16,652 nucleotides of DNA, taken from the NCBI GenBank assembly GCA_945788675.1, contig CALZMY010000142.1, positions 1 to 16,652 of the forward strand, in the 5' to 3' direction. A program made the translations under genes and the position numbers. Below are positions 1-7,506 of the stretch, piece by piece. The notes beneath the pieces are model-generated. The model ran no database searches and was not told the DNA's origin. It worked only from the letters and a program-made list of their open reading frames with translations. The stretch's first letter is position 1. Each line of letters starts with the position of its first letter. Source of the DNA: an uncultured Gammaproteobacteria bacterium (GTDB taxonomy: Bacteria > Pseudomonadota > Gammaproteobacteria > SZUA-140).

Positions 1-2
1 AT

Positions 3-128
3 CCTGCGATTAACAAAGACCACTGGGTCTTTCAAATTGCCGTAGCGTTCCAGATTATATACCTGGTATTCTACGTCGTTTATTTTATTATGAGTTTCTT
101 TTTTCCGCGTAGTTCGAGCAGCAGTTAG
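3..128 (+). CDS. C-terminal end of a membrane protein (partial)
   Basis: An open frame enters from the left edge and runs 41 codons to a TAG at 126-128. The encoded tail has one long hydrophobic stretch (about residues 8-34, rich in Val, Ile, Phe and Tyr), then Pro-Arg and a run of five serines before the stop. This looks like the last transmembrane helix and short soluble tail of an integral membrane protein whose start lies outside the window. The family cannot be told from this fragment. The reading could be chance, but an uninterrupted hydrophobic helix ending in a polar tail is typical of a real C-terminus. Confidence 0.4.
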   Translation, partial: PAINKDHWVFQIAVAFQIIYLVFYVVYFIMSFFFPRSSSSS

Positions 129-162
129 ATTAAGGAACAAGCGACGTCTCGAGTAAATAAAT

Positions 163-306
163 AGAAGAAAATACCTGTTTTATAGCCATTGCCTTGAAGA
201 ATCTTGCAAGCGTTACGGTGTTGCAGTACACGCCTATGTTCTGGTGAGCATGGTATCTCGCGAGTAATGCAGCTAGTGGGTAATCGCTATGTGCAATACA
301 TCAAAA
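163..306 (+). pseudogene. Decayed RAYT / Y1 (IS200-like) transposase fragment, left copy
   Basis: Conceptual translation in two frames gives CLEESCKRYGVAVHAYVL followed, after a frameshift, by RVMQLVGNRYVQYIK. These resemble the middle of REP-associated tyrosine transposases (Transposase_17 family), which usually carry a 'YGV..HAYVLM' block and a 'VMQ..GRRYVQYIN' block. The start, the histidine-containing segment between the two blocks (about 28 bp fewer than in the copy at 4994-5300) and the end are missing. It is therefore a non-functional remnant. The same DNA segment recurs near 5085-5248 in the same orientation. Confidence 0.7.
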
Positions 307-432
307 TGATTGTTTAAATCTGATATCGAAACGATGTTAAGGCGTACTATTGGCCAATCTCACAGAGGACGAGCGCAGCATGGAACGCGAGTATAGATGA
401 GGGGTGTTCTTATGTGCCTCTGAGTAGTTTAG

Positions 433-681
433 GGAACCTCTGATTAATTCCGTCATGTGTCAGGCGACCGTAGAAAGTACACCCAAGGGTATTTCACCCT
501 TGCGGTACGAGCGAAGCGTGACGGAGACCACCGGGAATACCTTTAGGTATTGGAAGTCCAAATCCTTTAGGGCGGCAATCTCAGCACTATAAGACTCATC
601 AAGTTAGGAGATTGCTTCGTCACTTCGTTCCTCGCATCACGGGCACTTCCTTCGGTCGCCTGACAATTAATCAGAGGTTCC
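433..681. mobile_element. MITE-like non-autonomous element, copy 1 (TSD TTAG)
   Basis: The element begins with GGAACCTCTGATTAATT and ends with its exact inverse complement. A second inner inverted block, GTCAGGCGACCG, lies close to each end; at the left it is offset by 9 bp. The flanks are TTAG (429-432) and TTAG (682-685), a 4-bp target-site duplication. The interior is a long imperfect inverted repeat with no transposase frame, so the element could fold into an extended hairpin. A 4-bp YTAR-type duplication is characteristic of the IS5 family, so mobilisation by an IS5-type transposase is inferred. Compared with the copy at 15736 it carries about 18 and 24 extra bases in two interior places. 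Confidence 0.85.
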
Positions 682-897
682 TTAGTAATTTAGTGCGGTT
701 TAGTGAGAGCGGTGAAGGCTTGGCTGGTGTGTGGATAGATAATAAATATGTTATATATTGCTATTTATCGAATGTGGATATTGCAACTCTAGTTAGTAAC
801 ACGTAGGCTAAGTGCTATAGTATTTTTCGGTATTGCACTCTAACTATGGAACAAGGAAGCAGATAATTAAGTCTGGAATTGGTTCTTGAGGTATGAA

Positions 898-2682
898 ATG
901 TATACAGCTCATTATAATTTACGTAAACCCCCGTTTAATATCACACCTGACCCTGATTTCTTCTATGATGGCGCTAGCCATAAAGATGGGTTGGCGTTTT
1001 TGCGTGGCGCATTCGATCAGTATCAGGGGATTCAGGTTATAACTGGGGCGCCAGGGACAGGAAAAAATATGTTAATCCTGGAGTTTTTGTCAGGATTACA
1101 ACAATATAAAGTTAAAACGGTTAGGGTTACCAGTACTAATTTACTGGTTGATGATTTTCTTAAGACAGTGGCAAGTCAGTTGCACATTTATCCAGCAGGT
1201 GTCTCCCGCGACACTGTTTTAGAGGATCTGGAAAAATACTTTTTCGAACAATACCATCTGGGCTGTAGGGTGATACTGTGGATTGATGATGCTGATAATT
1301 TACCAACTGAGTCATTGGCGGTATTAAGGAAGTTGGCCACCTTTCAGGATGATAATAAAAAAGTTGTACTTGTTATTCTTTCAGGACAGGAGGAATTAAA
1401 ACAAAAACTAAAAGAATCTTGTTTTACACTTGAACCTTTAGGTGAACTGGAAGTTGAGAATTACATACAACACCGGCTGCACCACGTGGGATGGAAGGGG
1501 GATATTCCAATATCAGATAACGCATTGGTTCGAATTTACGCCTACAGTCAGGGTGTCCCCCGATTTATCAATATACTGTGTGGTAGATTATTAATGGTAG
1601 CTGGTCTTGAAGAGCGCAATTACATAGATGTGGAGGATGTAGAATCAGTAGTAAGTGATATTCGGCAAGAACCTATCAACAAATGGCTGCCATCATGCGA
1701 TGAAGTAGAGCAGGTACATGCTCAAATTTCTTCAACTGGGCTTACTCGTGAATCAGCTGTAGAACTAACGGGCGATATACAACAAGCAGTTCATGACCCG
1801 CAGATGTCATCTACCATTTCAGCTGATTATGAAATACTTGAACAGAGTCAGATGCTTCTATCTTTTGGATCTAAGTTGCACGAGTCTCATCATATTAAAT
1901 ATCAAGACGTGAATGTGTCAGACCAGATTAATCAACTCGATTCTAGAATAGAGCAATTTAAACAGTATCATAGTGAGCAAGCTCATGCGGGCCTGGAGGC
2001 ATCTGCTCGCTGTTTCTATAAACAGCTAATTGAGCATGGCACTTCAAGAGAGCGAGCGCGCGCTCATGAGGATATTAGCGATGAAGAATATCAGTCCATA
2101 CTCGCTCTTGGAAAAAATGGGCGTCGTACCGGTGTTGCCCGCTCAGTTACGCTACAGAATATGTGTAAAGTTATCGATGTAGCGAATCAGAACATGAAAT
2201 GTATTAAATTAGGTGTGTTAGGGTATGCGCATAATCTTGAAACAATGTTTAAAGATATTTCAGGATATGATATTTCCTTTGAGGTCAGTAAAGAAGCTGA
2301 TTCATCGGTATTGGTGTGGCGTATTAGTATTTCAACTGATGTAATACTCTATCTGATTGGGTTACCAATTAACGACTTTGCCAAAAATGATGAGTATACT
2401 CAGCTTATGGATCGGCTAACAACAGCAACTGTAACGACCTCTCTAAAAGATGAATTAACAGCAGAGGAAAAAATCTCGTTATTGAATTCTCTAATACATT
2501 GTGGACCAGAATCCTCGAAACTTATTGGTCCATATGTCGATCAGTTAAAAAGTAAATCACATTTCTTTTTTCAGGGTGATGCGACGATACCCAATATAAG
2601 TGATAATAGTAACGCGGAAAACTTGATGTCAGCTGTGTTATTTCCGAATTCAACTGACGTAAAAACTGTAGCAAGTATATGA
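898..2682 (+). CDS. ExeA-like AAA+ ATPase with unassigned C-terminal half
   Basis: The N-terminal ~265 residues match the ExeA/GspA-type AAA+ family, including the typical MYTAHYNL...PF opening. The Walker A is GAPGTGKN (residues 50-57, with Asn where Thr/Ser is usual). The Walker B is ILWIDD (126-131), and a late SQGVPRFIN motif (217-225) follows. Family members use ATP to assemble or remodel envelope or mobile-element complexes. Residues ~266-594 match nothing I know with certainty. Within ~435-580, blocks such as KCIKLGVLGY and DVILYLIGLPINDF recall a degenerate MglA/COG2229-like GTPase without its P-loop. ATG 898 is preferred over TTG 886, because GAGG at 888-891 is well spaced and family members start at this Met-Tyr. 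It is the first gene of an operon with two Roadblock proteins and a protoglobin. Confidence 0.85.
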   Translation: MYTAHYNLRKPPFNITPDPDFFYDGASHKDGLAFLRGAFDQYQGIQVITGAPGTGKNMLILEFLSGLQQYKVKTVRVTSTNLLVDDFLKTVASQLHIYPAGVSRDTVLEDLEKYFFEQYHLGCRVILWIDDADNLPTESLAVLRKLATFQDDNKKVVLVILSGQEELKQKLKESCFTLEPLGELEVENYIQHRLHHVGWKGDIPISDNALVRIYAYSQGVPRFINILCGRLLMVAGLEERNYIDVEDVESVVSDIRQEPINKWLPSCDEVEQVHAQISSTGLTRESAVELTGDIQQAVHDPQMSSTISADYEILEQSQMLLSFGSKLHESHHIKYQDVNVSDQINQLDSRIEQFKQYHSEQAHAGLEASARCFYKQLIEHGTSRERARAHEDISDEEYQSILALGKNGRRTGVARSVTLQNMCKVIDVANQNMKCIKLGVLGYAHNLETMFKDISGYDISFEVSKEADSSVLVWRISISTDVILYLIGLPINDFAKNDEYTQLMDRLTTATVTTSLKDELTAEEKISLLNSLIHCGPESSKLIGPYVDQLKSKSHFFFQGDATIPNISDNSNAENLMSAVLFPNSTDVKTVASI

Positions 2683-2690
2683 GCCGACTC

Positions 2691-2712
2691 AATACAACGC
2701 TATTATTGTATT
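2691..2712 (+). promoter_or_regulatory. Intergenic inverted repeat before the Roadblock gene
   Basis: AATACAA (2691-2697) and TTGTATT (2706-2712) form a perfect 7-bp inverted repeat with an 8-nt loop. It lies between the ATPase stop and the strong ribosome binding site of the next gene. It has no following T-run, so it is not a classical terminator. It may be an mRNA processing or stability element that sets different levels for the ATPase and the Roadblock protein, or a protein-binding site. Confidence 0.4.
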
Positions 2713-2734
2713 CAATTTAGAGGGAGGGGGAAGT

Positions 2735-3088
2735 ATGGAACAGAGTATATCTAGTGTACTTAGTAGTTTTTTGGACATAGGCGGAGTGCAGTCCGCTGCA
2801 CTAGTTGGTCGCGATGGATTTGTTATTGATAGCGTTACAACTGAAAAAGTTGACATGGAGGCATTAGGTGCGATGGTGGCAACCGCAATAGGTACTTCAG
2901 AGTCTTTGGGGAATGAGTTTAATTTGGGCAGGATGTCACAGTATCTGGTCGAGTTCGATCATGGAAAGGTGATTATCGCCGCTGCCGGTGACGATATATT
3001 GGCAATATTCAGTGATGCTTCGGCCGTGATTGGTGGCGTTCGTTATTTAGTTAAAAAGCGAATTCCCGATTTAATTGCTGCAATGTAA
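2735..3088 (+). CDS. Roadblock/LC7 domain protein (MglB-like)
   Basis: This 117-residue protein is essentially one Roadblock/LC7 domain. Features are an N-terminal helix, a GVQSAALVGRDGFVIDS strand-turn-strand (about 17-33), the LGAMVATAIGTSESLGNEF helix (44-62), two beta strands with HGKVIIAAAGDDILAIFSD (76-94), and a final helix ending KKRIPDLIAAM. Such proteins form homodimers or heterodimers that bind Ras-like GTPases such as MglA and often act as GAPs or scaffolds. A very strong Shine-Dalgarno (AGGGAGGGGG, 2721-2730) precedes the ATG, suggesting it is made in excess over its neighbours. No stand-alone GTPase gene lies beside it. The likely partners are the flanking ATPase and the related Roadblock-fusion protein. 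Confidence 0.88.
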   Translation: MEQSISSVLSSFLDIGGVQSAALVGRDGFVIDSVTTEKVDMEALGAMVATAIGTSESLGNEFNLGRMSQYLVEFDHGKVIIAAAGDDILAIFSDASAVIGGVRYLVKKRIPDLIAAM

Positions 3089-3110
3089 TTTTTACTGAAA
3101 AGGGATCCAT

Positions 3111-4229
3111 GTGGTTTCAGGTTTGACCGAAAGACTTGGTCGTTTTCTTAGTATCGATGGTGTATCAGTAGTCGCGGTGATAAGTCGTGACGGATTTGTT
3201 ATTGATAGTGCTGGGTGTACCGATATTGACCTGGATAGTTTAGGGTTGATGGTAGCGACTGCCGATGAGGAGGTTTTTCAGGCACAGACACTTATCGAAT
3301 TAGATTGCCGTCGTAATCAACTACTCCGTGACGATAAGAAAAAAGTTTTAATGGGGCAGGTATCTGAAGAAATAATAGCGCTAATTGTCGATGAGTCGAA
3401 AGCCCCGGGCTGGATATACTCTCATATTAAATCTAACCTAAATCAACTTGCTGATATATTGGTTCCTTCTGATAGAAGGAAAACTGGCAAAAAGAAGATA
3501 TATCGTTATGCCTCAAATTCAAAAACGGGGGGATATTCTGAGTTAAAACAGGCGCCCAGTAAAGCGGAGCCAGATGTATCTGATTTTACTTTGGATAGCC
3601 GTGAATTAAATGAATTAGTACAGCTATCGACTGATTTGTTTTCTGTTGTCAGGGAATCATCGACTCTGTCAGCATCAGACTCGATGTATTCTCGCTTTTT
3701 GCATCTATTAAATGGTTTGCATTGCATGGTGCAAAATGAAAAGAAAAATAATATTCATAATTCTGAACTCGTTGATATAGTATTTAAATTACAGCATATT
3801 TTGCTTGATTCTACTTCTAACTACTACAAGATGTTAGCGCTAACGGAACAGGCGGAAGGCGAGCTGGTTAAAAAACACTTCGGTTTATTTAAAGATATCT
3901 ATTCTCTTGATGAACATATCGATCCTGACTACTCTTGCGTTCTGAAAATTAGCAAAGCTTATTTAGTTTTGCGATCACCAGGACGACGCTGGCTTTATGA
4001 CTCTAAACACGCTATCGGCACTAAAGGGCGTGAGGTTGCCAGGCAGGTAGCTCATCATGAATGGATAAAAAAAGGAAAAACATTCGCATCACAATCTGTC
4101 ACGGAAAATCTGAAGAACAATTTGAATAGTGATCTATTGAAAAAATTAGGTGATCGAGGAAGTCATACTTTGCGAAGCATTGTAGGTGGAGTAAAACGGC
4201 TTTATTCTGACCTCAAAAGTAAAAAATAA
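3111..4229 (+). CDS. Roadblock-like domain fused to a long unassigned C-terminal region
   Basis: Residues 1 to ~118 are a diverged paralogue of the preceding Roadblock protein. SRDGFVIDS and LGLMVATA correspond to GRDGFVIDS and LGAMVATA, and a 17-bp stretch is identical at DNA level (2816-2832 and 3192-3208), implying tandem duplication. A Lys/Arg-rich linker (~119-153) leads to ~215 residues that are mostly predicted helical and basic at the end. I recognise no family for this part. The start is GTG at 3111, with AGGG (3101-3104) upstream; an overlapping ATG at 3109 is out of frame and stops at once. It lies 22 bp after the first Roadblock gene, so the two are probably co-translated. A Roadblock heterodimer is likely, with the C-terminal region providing another binding or output function. 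Confidence 0.72.
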   Translation: MVSGLTERLGRFLSIDGVSVVAVISRDGFVIDSAGCTDIDLDSLGLMVATADEEVFQAQTLIELDCRRNQLLRDDKKKVLMGQVSEEIIALIVDESKAPGWIYSHIKSNLNQLADILVPSDRRKTGKKKIYRYASNSKTGGYSELKQAPSKAEPDVSDFTLDSRELNELVQLSTDLFSVVRESSTLSASDSMYSRFLHLLNGLHCMVQNEKKNNIHNSELVDIVFKLQHILLDSTSNYYKMLALTEQAEGELVKKHFGLFKDIYSLDEHIDPDYSCVLKISKAYLVLRSPGRRWLYDSKHAIGTKGREVARQVAHHEWIKKGKTFASQSVTENLKNNLNSDLLKKLGDRGSHTLRSIVGGVKRLYSDLKSKK

Positions 4230-4292
4230 TAACGCTATGAACGATAGTTGCCAGGTCTTATGTGATTCAATCTAAGAGCTCAGGAGGTTAGC

Positions 4293-4874
4293 ATGAGTAG
4301 AGTTAAAGAACTGTTTGACGAGTTGTCGCCGTTGCTTAACTACAATGAAAATGACTGGGTTGTTTTACAGCAGGAAGCGACACATATCACGAGCTGGATT
4401 CCAGATATCGTCTCCGTTTTTTATGACACAGTTTATGCGTCCTCTGACACTAATAAAATATTTCACGAAGGTGAACGTGTAAAGCTGGAAAAAACCCTGG
4501 AAGAGTGGGTGTTGTCGCTAGCGGGTGGCCAGCAACAAGATAGTTTTTGGGAGCATCAGTGGGTTATCGCATTATTGCATGTACAACGAGGTGTGAAGAA
4601 TCTATTCATGTTGGGTATGATGTGCCGGGTACAACAAGTCGTATTACAGAAGTGCATGGAGCACTATGAGAAAGAAAGAGCCTCAGAAGTATATAGCGCC
4701 TTTCATAGAATCAGCTGGGCCATCGTCACCCTTATTGCAGAGTGTTATGGCGAAGTGCTTTTGAATAGCACCGAGGAAGGTTTGTCGAGAGTGGGTATGA
4801 ACCCTGCCTTGTTGCAGCGTATAAAAAATGTTCAAATCAAAAAAATGATCGAGGAAACAGAACGCCAGGCGTGA
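4293..4874 (+). CDS. Single-domain protoglobin (globin-sensor type)
   Basis: This 193-residue protein has the layout of the protoglobin/globin-coupled-sensor fold. There is a long N-terminal helix and then IFHEGERVKLEKTLEEWVLSL (56-76), matching the family pattern 'FF....e.lk..q..Wl..L..G'. Next comes FWEHQWVIALLHVQRGVKNL (85-104), matching the haem-binding F-helix region; His96 is the expected proximal haem ligand. No methyl-accepting, GGDEF or kinase output is attached, so any signal must pass to a separate partner. AGGAGG (4282-4287) gives a good start. It is the last gene of the ATPase-Roadblock operon, 63 bp after the fusion protein. Likely ligands are O2, NO or CO. Haem binding is inferred from the fold and His96 only. 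Confidence 0.72.
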   Translation: MSRVKELFDELSPLLNYNENDWVVLQQEATHITSWIPDIVSVFYDTVYASSDTNKIFHEGERVKLEKTLEEWVLSLAGGQQQDSFWEHQWVIALLHVQRGVKNLFMLGMMCRVQQVVLQKCMEHYEKERASEVYSAFHRISWAIVTLIAECYGEVLLNSTEEGLSRVGMNPALLQRIKNVQIKKMIEETERQA

Positions 4875-4993
4875 CAGAGTACTCGCATGCTTCGAGTTTC
4901 GGATGAAGTAAGGGGAAGAAGACATATGGGAATGATTCTCTCTGTTTGAAGTGGTAATCTTACGTTTTGTTTGCTTAGGAAAAGGAGTTTCCG

Positions 4994-5300
4994 ATGCCAG
5001 GAAAGTCAAGGATGTATATTCCCGGTGCTCTCAGTCACATCGTCCTGTGTGGTAGTGATCGTCATTCCTGTTTCTTCGAAGAAGAAAATATCTGTTTTAG
5101 AGCCACTGTCTAGTAGGATCCCGCAAGCGTAATGGTGTAGCAGTGCACGCCTATGTTCTGCGTGCATTTCTTGATGACGTCCTCTGATGAGCATGGTATC
5201 TCGTGAGTGATGGAGCTAGTGGATAATCGCCACTTTCAACACATCAATAAGCGTTATGGTCGCTCTGGGATGTGGTGAAGATGGCACTAAGCTTGCCTGG
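4994..5300 (+). pseudogene. Decayed RAYT / Y1 transposase, right copy
   Basis: The frame opens at ATG 4994 behind a good AAAGGAG. It encodes a clear RAYT N-terminus (MPGKSRMYIPGALSHIVL, then a cysteine-containing block and FFEEEN) but stops at TAG 5111-5113 after 39 residues. Beyond the stop, other frames still give NGVAVHAYVL, VMELVDNRHFQHINKRYGRSG and a weak following block, all in RAYT order. Several stops and frameshifts therefore inactivate it. The middle part is repeated at 163-306 in the same orientation, so the operon between them is flanked by related transposase remnants. Confidence 0.78.
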
Positions 5301-5558
5301 TAGATCGCCTGCCTGGTTGGCTCATTATTAATGGCCGTTCGAGGCGAGAATGAGTGCTGATAATAGTTCTTGTTTAGTGGCGAGTTACCTACATTCAGAT
5401 AATATAATTCTTACAATGGCAGGTTTTAAATTCGCGTGGAGTCTATGGTAATTGATAGAGATACTATTTTTTATGCCGTTATACTCTTATAGTTAGTAGG
5501 ATTTTTATGTGGTTTTTTCTGCCATATTTATTTTTCTTCAAAGGGAATTGGAGGCTTT

Positions 5559-6446
5559 ATGATGCATACCCTGGATACTTCTCGAAAACAGAATCTGGCA
5601 GACGACTTGCGCCACCGTTTGAACAAGGGGGTAGAGTTACCTGTCTTGCCTGAAATTTCTCGTGAACTGATTTTTTTCCGGAATCGGGTGAATGCAGACA
5701 TACCTGGTCTGGTTGCTATTGTGCAGAAAGATGCCGTGGTGTCAGCGCAGCTGCTGCGTCAGGCAAGAATGTCAATCTATGGCTATGGCGCAAGGATTAA
5801 AACAGTTGATGATGCAATAAAACAGGTGATTGGTTTTGATGGTGCCTTGCATCTGGCGCTGGGCCTGTCAGCAGGTAAAAGTCTGCGAATCGAGCAGGAT
5901 GGTCCACTAGGCATGAAAAACATGTGGCTTAATTCACTACAGACGGCGGTGTTGACTCATGCGCTTGCGAAAGAGTTGCCTGTGTCGAGTCGCCCTGATC
6001 CTGGATTGAGTTATCTTGCTGGCCTTATGCATGATATCGGTTTTTTGTTAATTGGGAGCCTGTACCCGCATGAGTTTTCCAAGCTGAACAGGGTGATTGA
6101 AGAAATAGATGAGATGCATGCACGCGAACGGGAGTACCACTTTATTGGCTTAACTCACGACATGGTGGGGAGTATGTTATTACGTAACTGGGGCTTGCCT
6201 GAAGAAATTGTTGTGGCTGCAGCAGAGCATCATTTTTATGATTATGATGGGCCTCATGCTATTTATGCAAAGCTTGTATACCTGGCAAATCTGCTTATTA
6301 ATAATGATGGTGTTGTGTGTTCTGAGAACAGCATGGCAATGTTTGAAAAACTTGCTCTTGATGAAGTGGCAGTGCAAAGGAGTTTAGAGAGTTTGAATGA
6401 GATGAGATCAGAGCTTGAAGAAATGGTATATGAGCTTGTTGCCTAG
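5559..6446 (+). CDS. HDOD domain protein
   Basis: This 295-residue protein is a stand-alone HDOD domain, a regulatory relative of HD phosphohydrolases often found in bacterial signalling. Family marks are the LPVLPEISREL opening (27-37), the KDAVVSAQLLRQA helix (57-69), and the TVDDAIKQVIGFDGALHLAL segment (82-101). Also present are GLMHDIGFLL (155-164, the HD pair at 158-159), LTHDMVG (198-204) and AAEHHF (221-226). The usual His before the central Ser is Asn125 here, so catalysis is doubtful. Two adjacent ATGs compete (5559 and 5562); GGAGG at 5550-5554 spaces slightly better with 5562. It lies about 680 bp after the protoglobin, behind a transposase relic, so it is probably transcribed separately. 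Confidence 0.85.
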   Translation: MMHTLDTSRKQNLADDLRHRLNKGVELPVLPEISRELIFFRNRVNADIPGLVAIVQKDAVVSAQLLRQARMSIYGYGARIKTVDDAIKQVIGFDGALHLALGLSAGKSLRIEQDGPLGMKNMWLNSLQTAVLTHALAKELPVSSRPDPGLSYLAGLMHDIGFLLIGSLYPHEFSKLNRVIEEIDEMHAREREYHFIGLTHDMVGSMLLRNWGLPEEIVVAAAEHHFYDYDGPHAIYAKLVYLANLLINNDGVVCSENSMAMFEKLALDEVAVQRSLESLNEMRSELEEMVYELVA

Positions 6447-6555
6447 TTTTTAATATAATGTTGTGTTGGTTGGAAACAGGGAGTGCTATGTCGTGTTGCT
6501 TCTCGTACCCGTAAGGCACTTATTTCAAAGGTTCTCTAACTATCGAGAGTGCTAT

Positions 6556-7416
6556 TTATAACCGATCAAAATAACGAGAAAAAAAGTCATCCAGACCGTT
6601 CCGATAATAATCGATTCGGCTGCTATGGATTGCGTCGTTATGCCCACCCTCTAGCTCAAGGAATTGTTTGGGAGGATTGGCGATTTTAAAAAGCTGCTCG
6701 CCATGGATGAACGGAATGATCTCGTCCTCCCGACTATGGACGATCAGCAGCGGCGCGTTAATTAATGGCAGACGATCGATTGTCTCGTAGCGGAAACGGC
6801 TTAGCCAGCGAACTGGAAGATAGGGGTACAGTTCGGCGGCCAGGTTGGGTAATGTCGTGAAGGTTGACTCCAGTATCAGCGCACCAGGGGGATGGCGTTC
6901 GGCAAGCTCCGCTGCGATGGCTGCACCTAGTGAACGGCCCATGATAATGATCTGATCATCACGATAGCCCTGCTGCTGTAGATATTGCCACGCCGCCTCG
7001 GCATCACGGTAGGTTCCTGTCTCATCGGGCTTACCCTCGCTGTGGCCGTAACCACGGTAGTCAAAGATCAGGATCGAAAAGCCAAGATTGTGTAGTATTT
7101 CGAGTGTGCCAACTCGATGACTGATATTGCCAGCATTGCCGTGACAAAATAGCACAACACCGCGTTCATTGGGTGTTGCTAGATACCAGGCGTCGAGTCG
7201 TAGTCTGTCTTCGGTAGTAAGTGTTACGTTGCGGTATTCGAGCCCCGCATCGGCCGGTGTGACATGGTGGTCACGACCAGGTAAGTTGGGCAGATATAAC
7301 ATCGCTCCCTGGTTGAAATAGGTGTAGATGACGAGGAGTAGATAACCGCTTACCAGCAACAGCACACTACTGCTCGCGCTTCTCGTCATGCCTGGTGTGC
7401 CGTTGCGTTTCATCAT
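6556..7416 (-). CDS. Membrane-anchored alpha/beta hydrolase (Bem46/ABHD13-like)
   Basis: The 286-residue protein has an N-terminal transmembrane helix (about 17-34) and then a serine-hydrolase domain. Visible motifs are HGNAGN (92-97, oxyanion region), FDYRGYGHSEG (118-128), the nucleophile elbow GRSLGAA (Ser162), SREDEIIP (Asp231) and GGHND (His259). The order and spacing fit the Bem46/YfhR-like esterases. The domain probably faces the periplasm. The true substrate is unknown. The start is one of two consecutive ATGs, and neither has a clear Shine-Dalgarno. It converges with the HDOD gene and lies 90 bp beyond the end of the protease operon, with a hairpin between. Confidence 0.87.
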   Translation of the reverse strand: MMKRNGTPGMTRSASSSVLLLVSGYLLLVIYTYFNQGAMLYLPNLPGRDHHVTPADAGLEYRNVTLTTEDRLRLDAWYLATPNERGVVLFCHGNAGNISHRVGTLEILHNLGFSILIFDYRGYGHSEGKPDETGTYRDAEAAWQYLQQQGYRDDQIIIMGRSLGAAIAAELAERHPPGALILESTFTTLPNLAAELYPYLPVRWLSRFRYETIDRLPLINAPLLIVHSREDEIIPFIHGEQLFKIANPPKQFLELEGGHNDAIHSSRIDYYRNGLDDFFSRYFDRL

Positions 7417-7451
7417 TTAAGCATCATGACAATATATAAAACTGTGCGTTA

Positions 7452-7487
7452 CAAAAAATGCACAGGGAGGCATTGCCTTCCTTTTTT
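7452..7487 (-). terminator. Probable terminator of the protease operon
   Basis: GGGAGGC (7465-7471) and GCCTTCC (7475-7481) form a 7-bp stem with one G-T pair and a 3-nt loop. On the plus strand six Ts follow (7482-7487). Read on the minus strand, a six-T run (7452-7457) follows a few bases beyond the stem. It lies just past the stop of the small gene at 7507, which fits a minus-strand terminator; it could work in both directions. Confidence 0.5.
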
Positions 7488-7506
7488 GGTGCCGCGCACC
7501 TTTTGC

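Noticed and set aside
612..806. Open frame of 64 codons on the plus strand
   Set aside because: It starts inside the MITE-like element and has no ribosome site or recognisable product; the interior of the second copy has the same kind of incidental frame.
781..821. TTGCAA and TATAGT as promoter of the four-gene operon
   Set aside because: The boxes are 29 bp apart, too far for a sigma-70 promoter; no better pair was clear in 682-897.
886..897. TTG at 886 as start of the ATPase
   Set aside because: ATG 898 is better placed behind GAGG (888-891) and corresponds to the usual Met-Tyr start of ExeA-like proteins.
5452..5485. TTGATA and TATACT as promoter of the HDOD gene
   Set aside because: The spacing is 22 bp, beyond the usual 15-19, so it is not listed as a feature.
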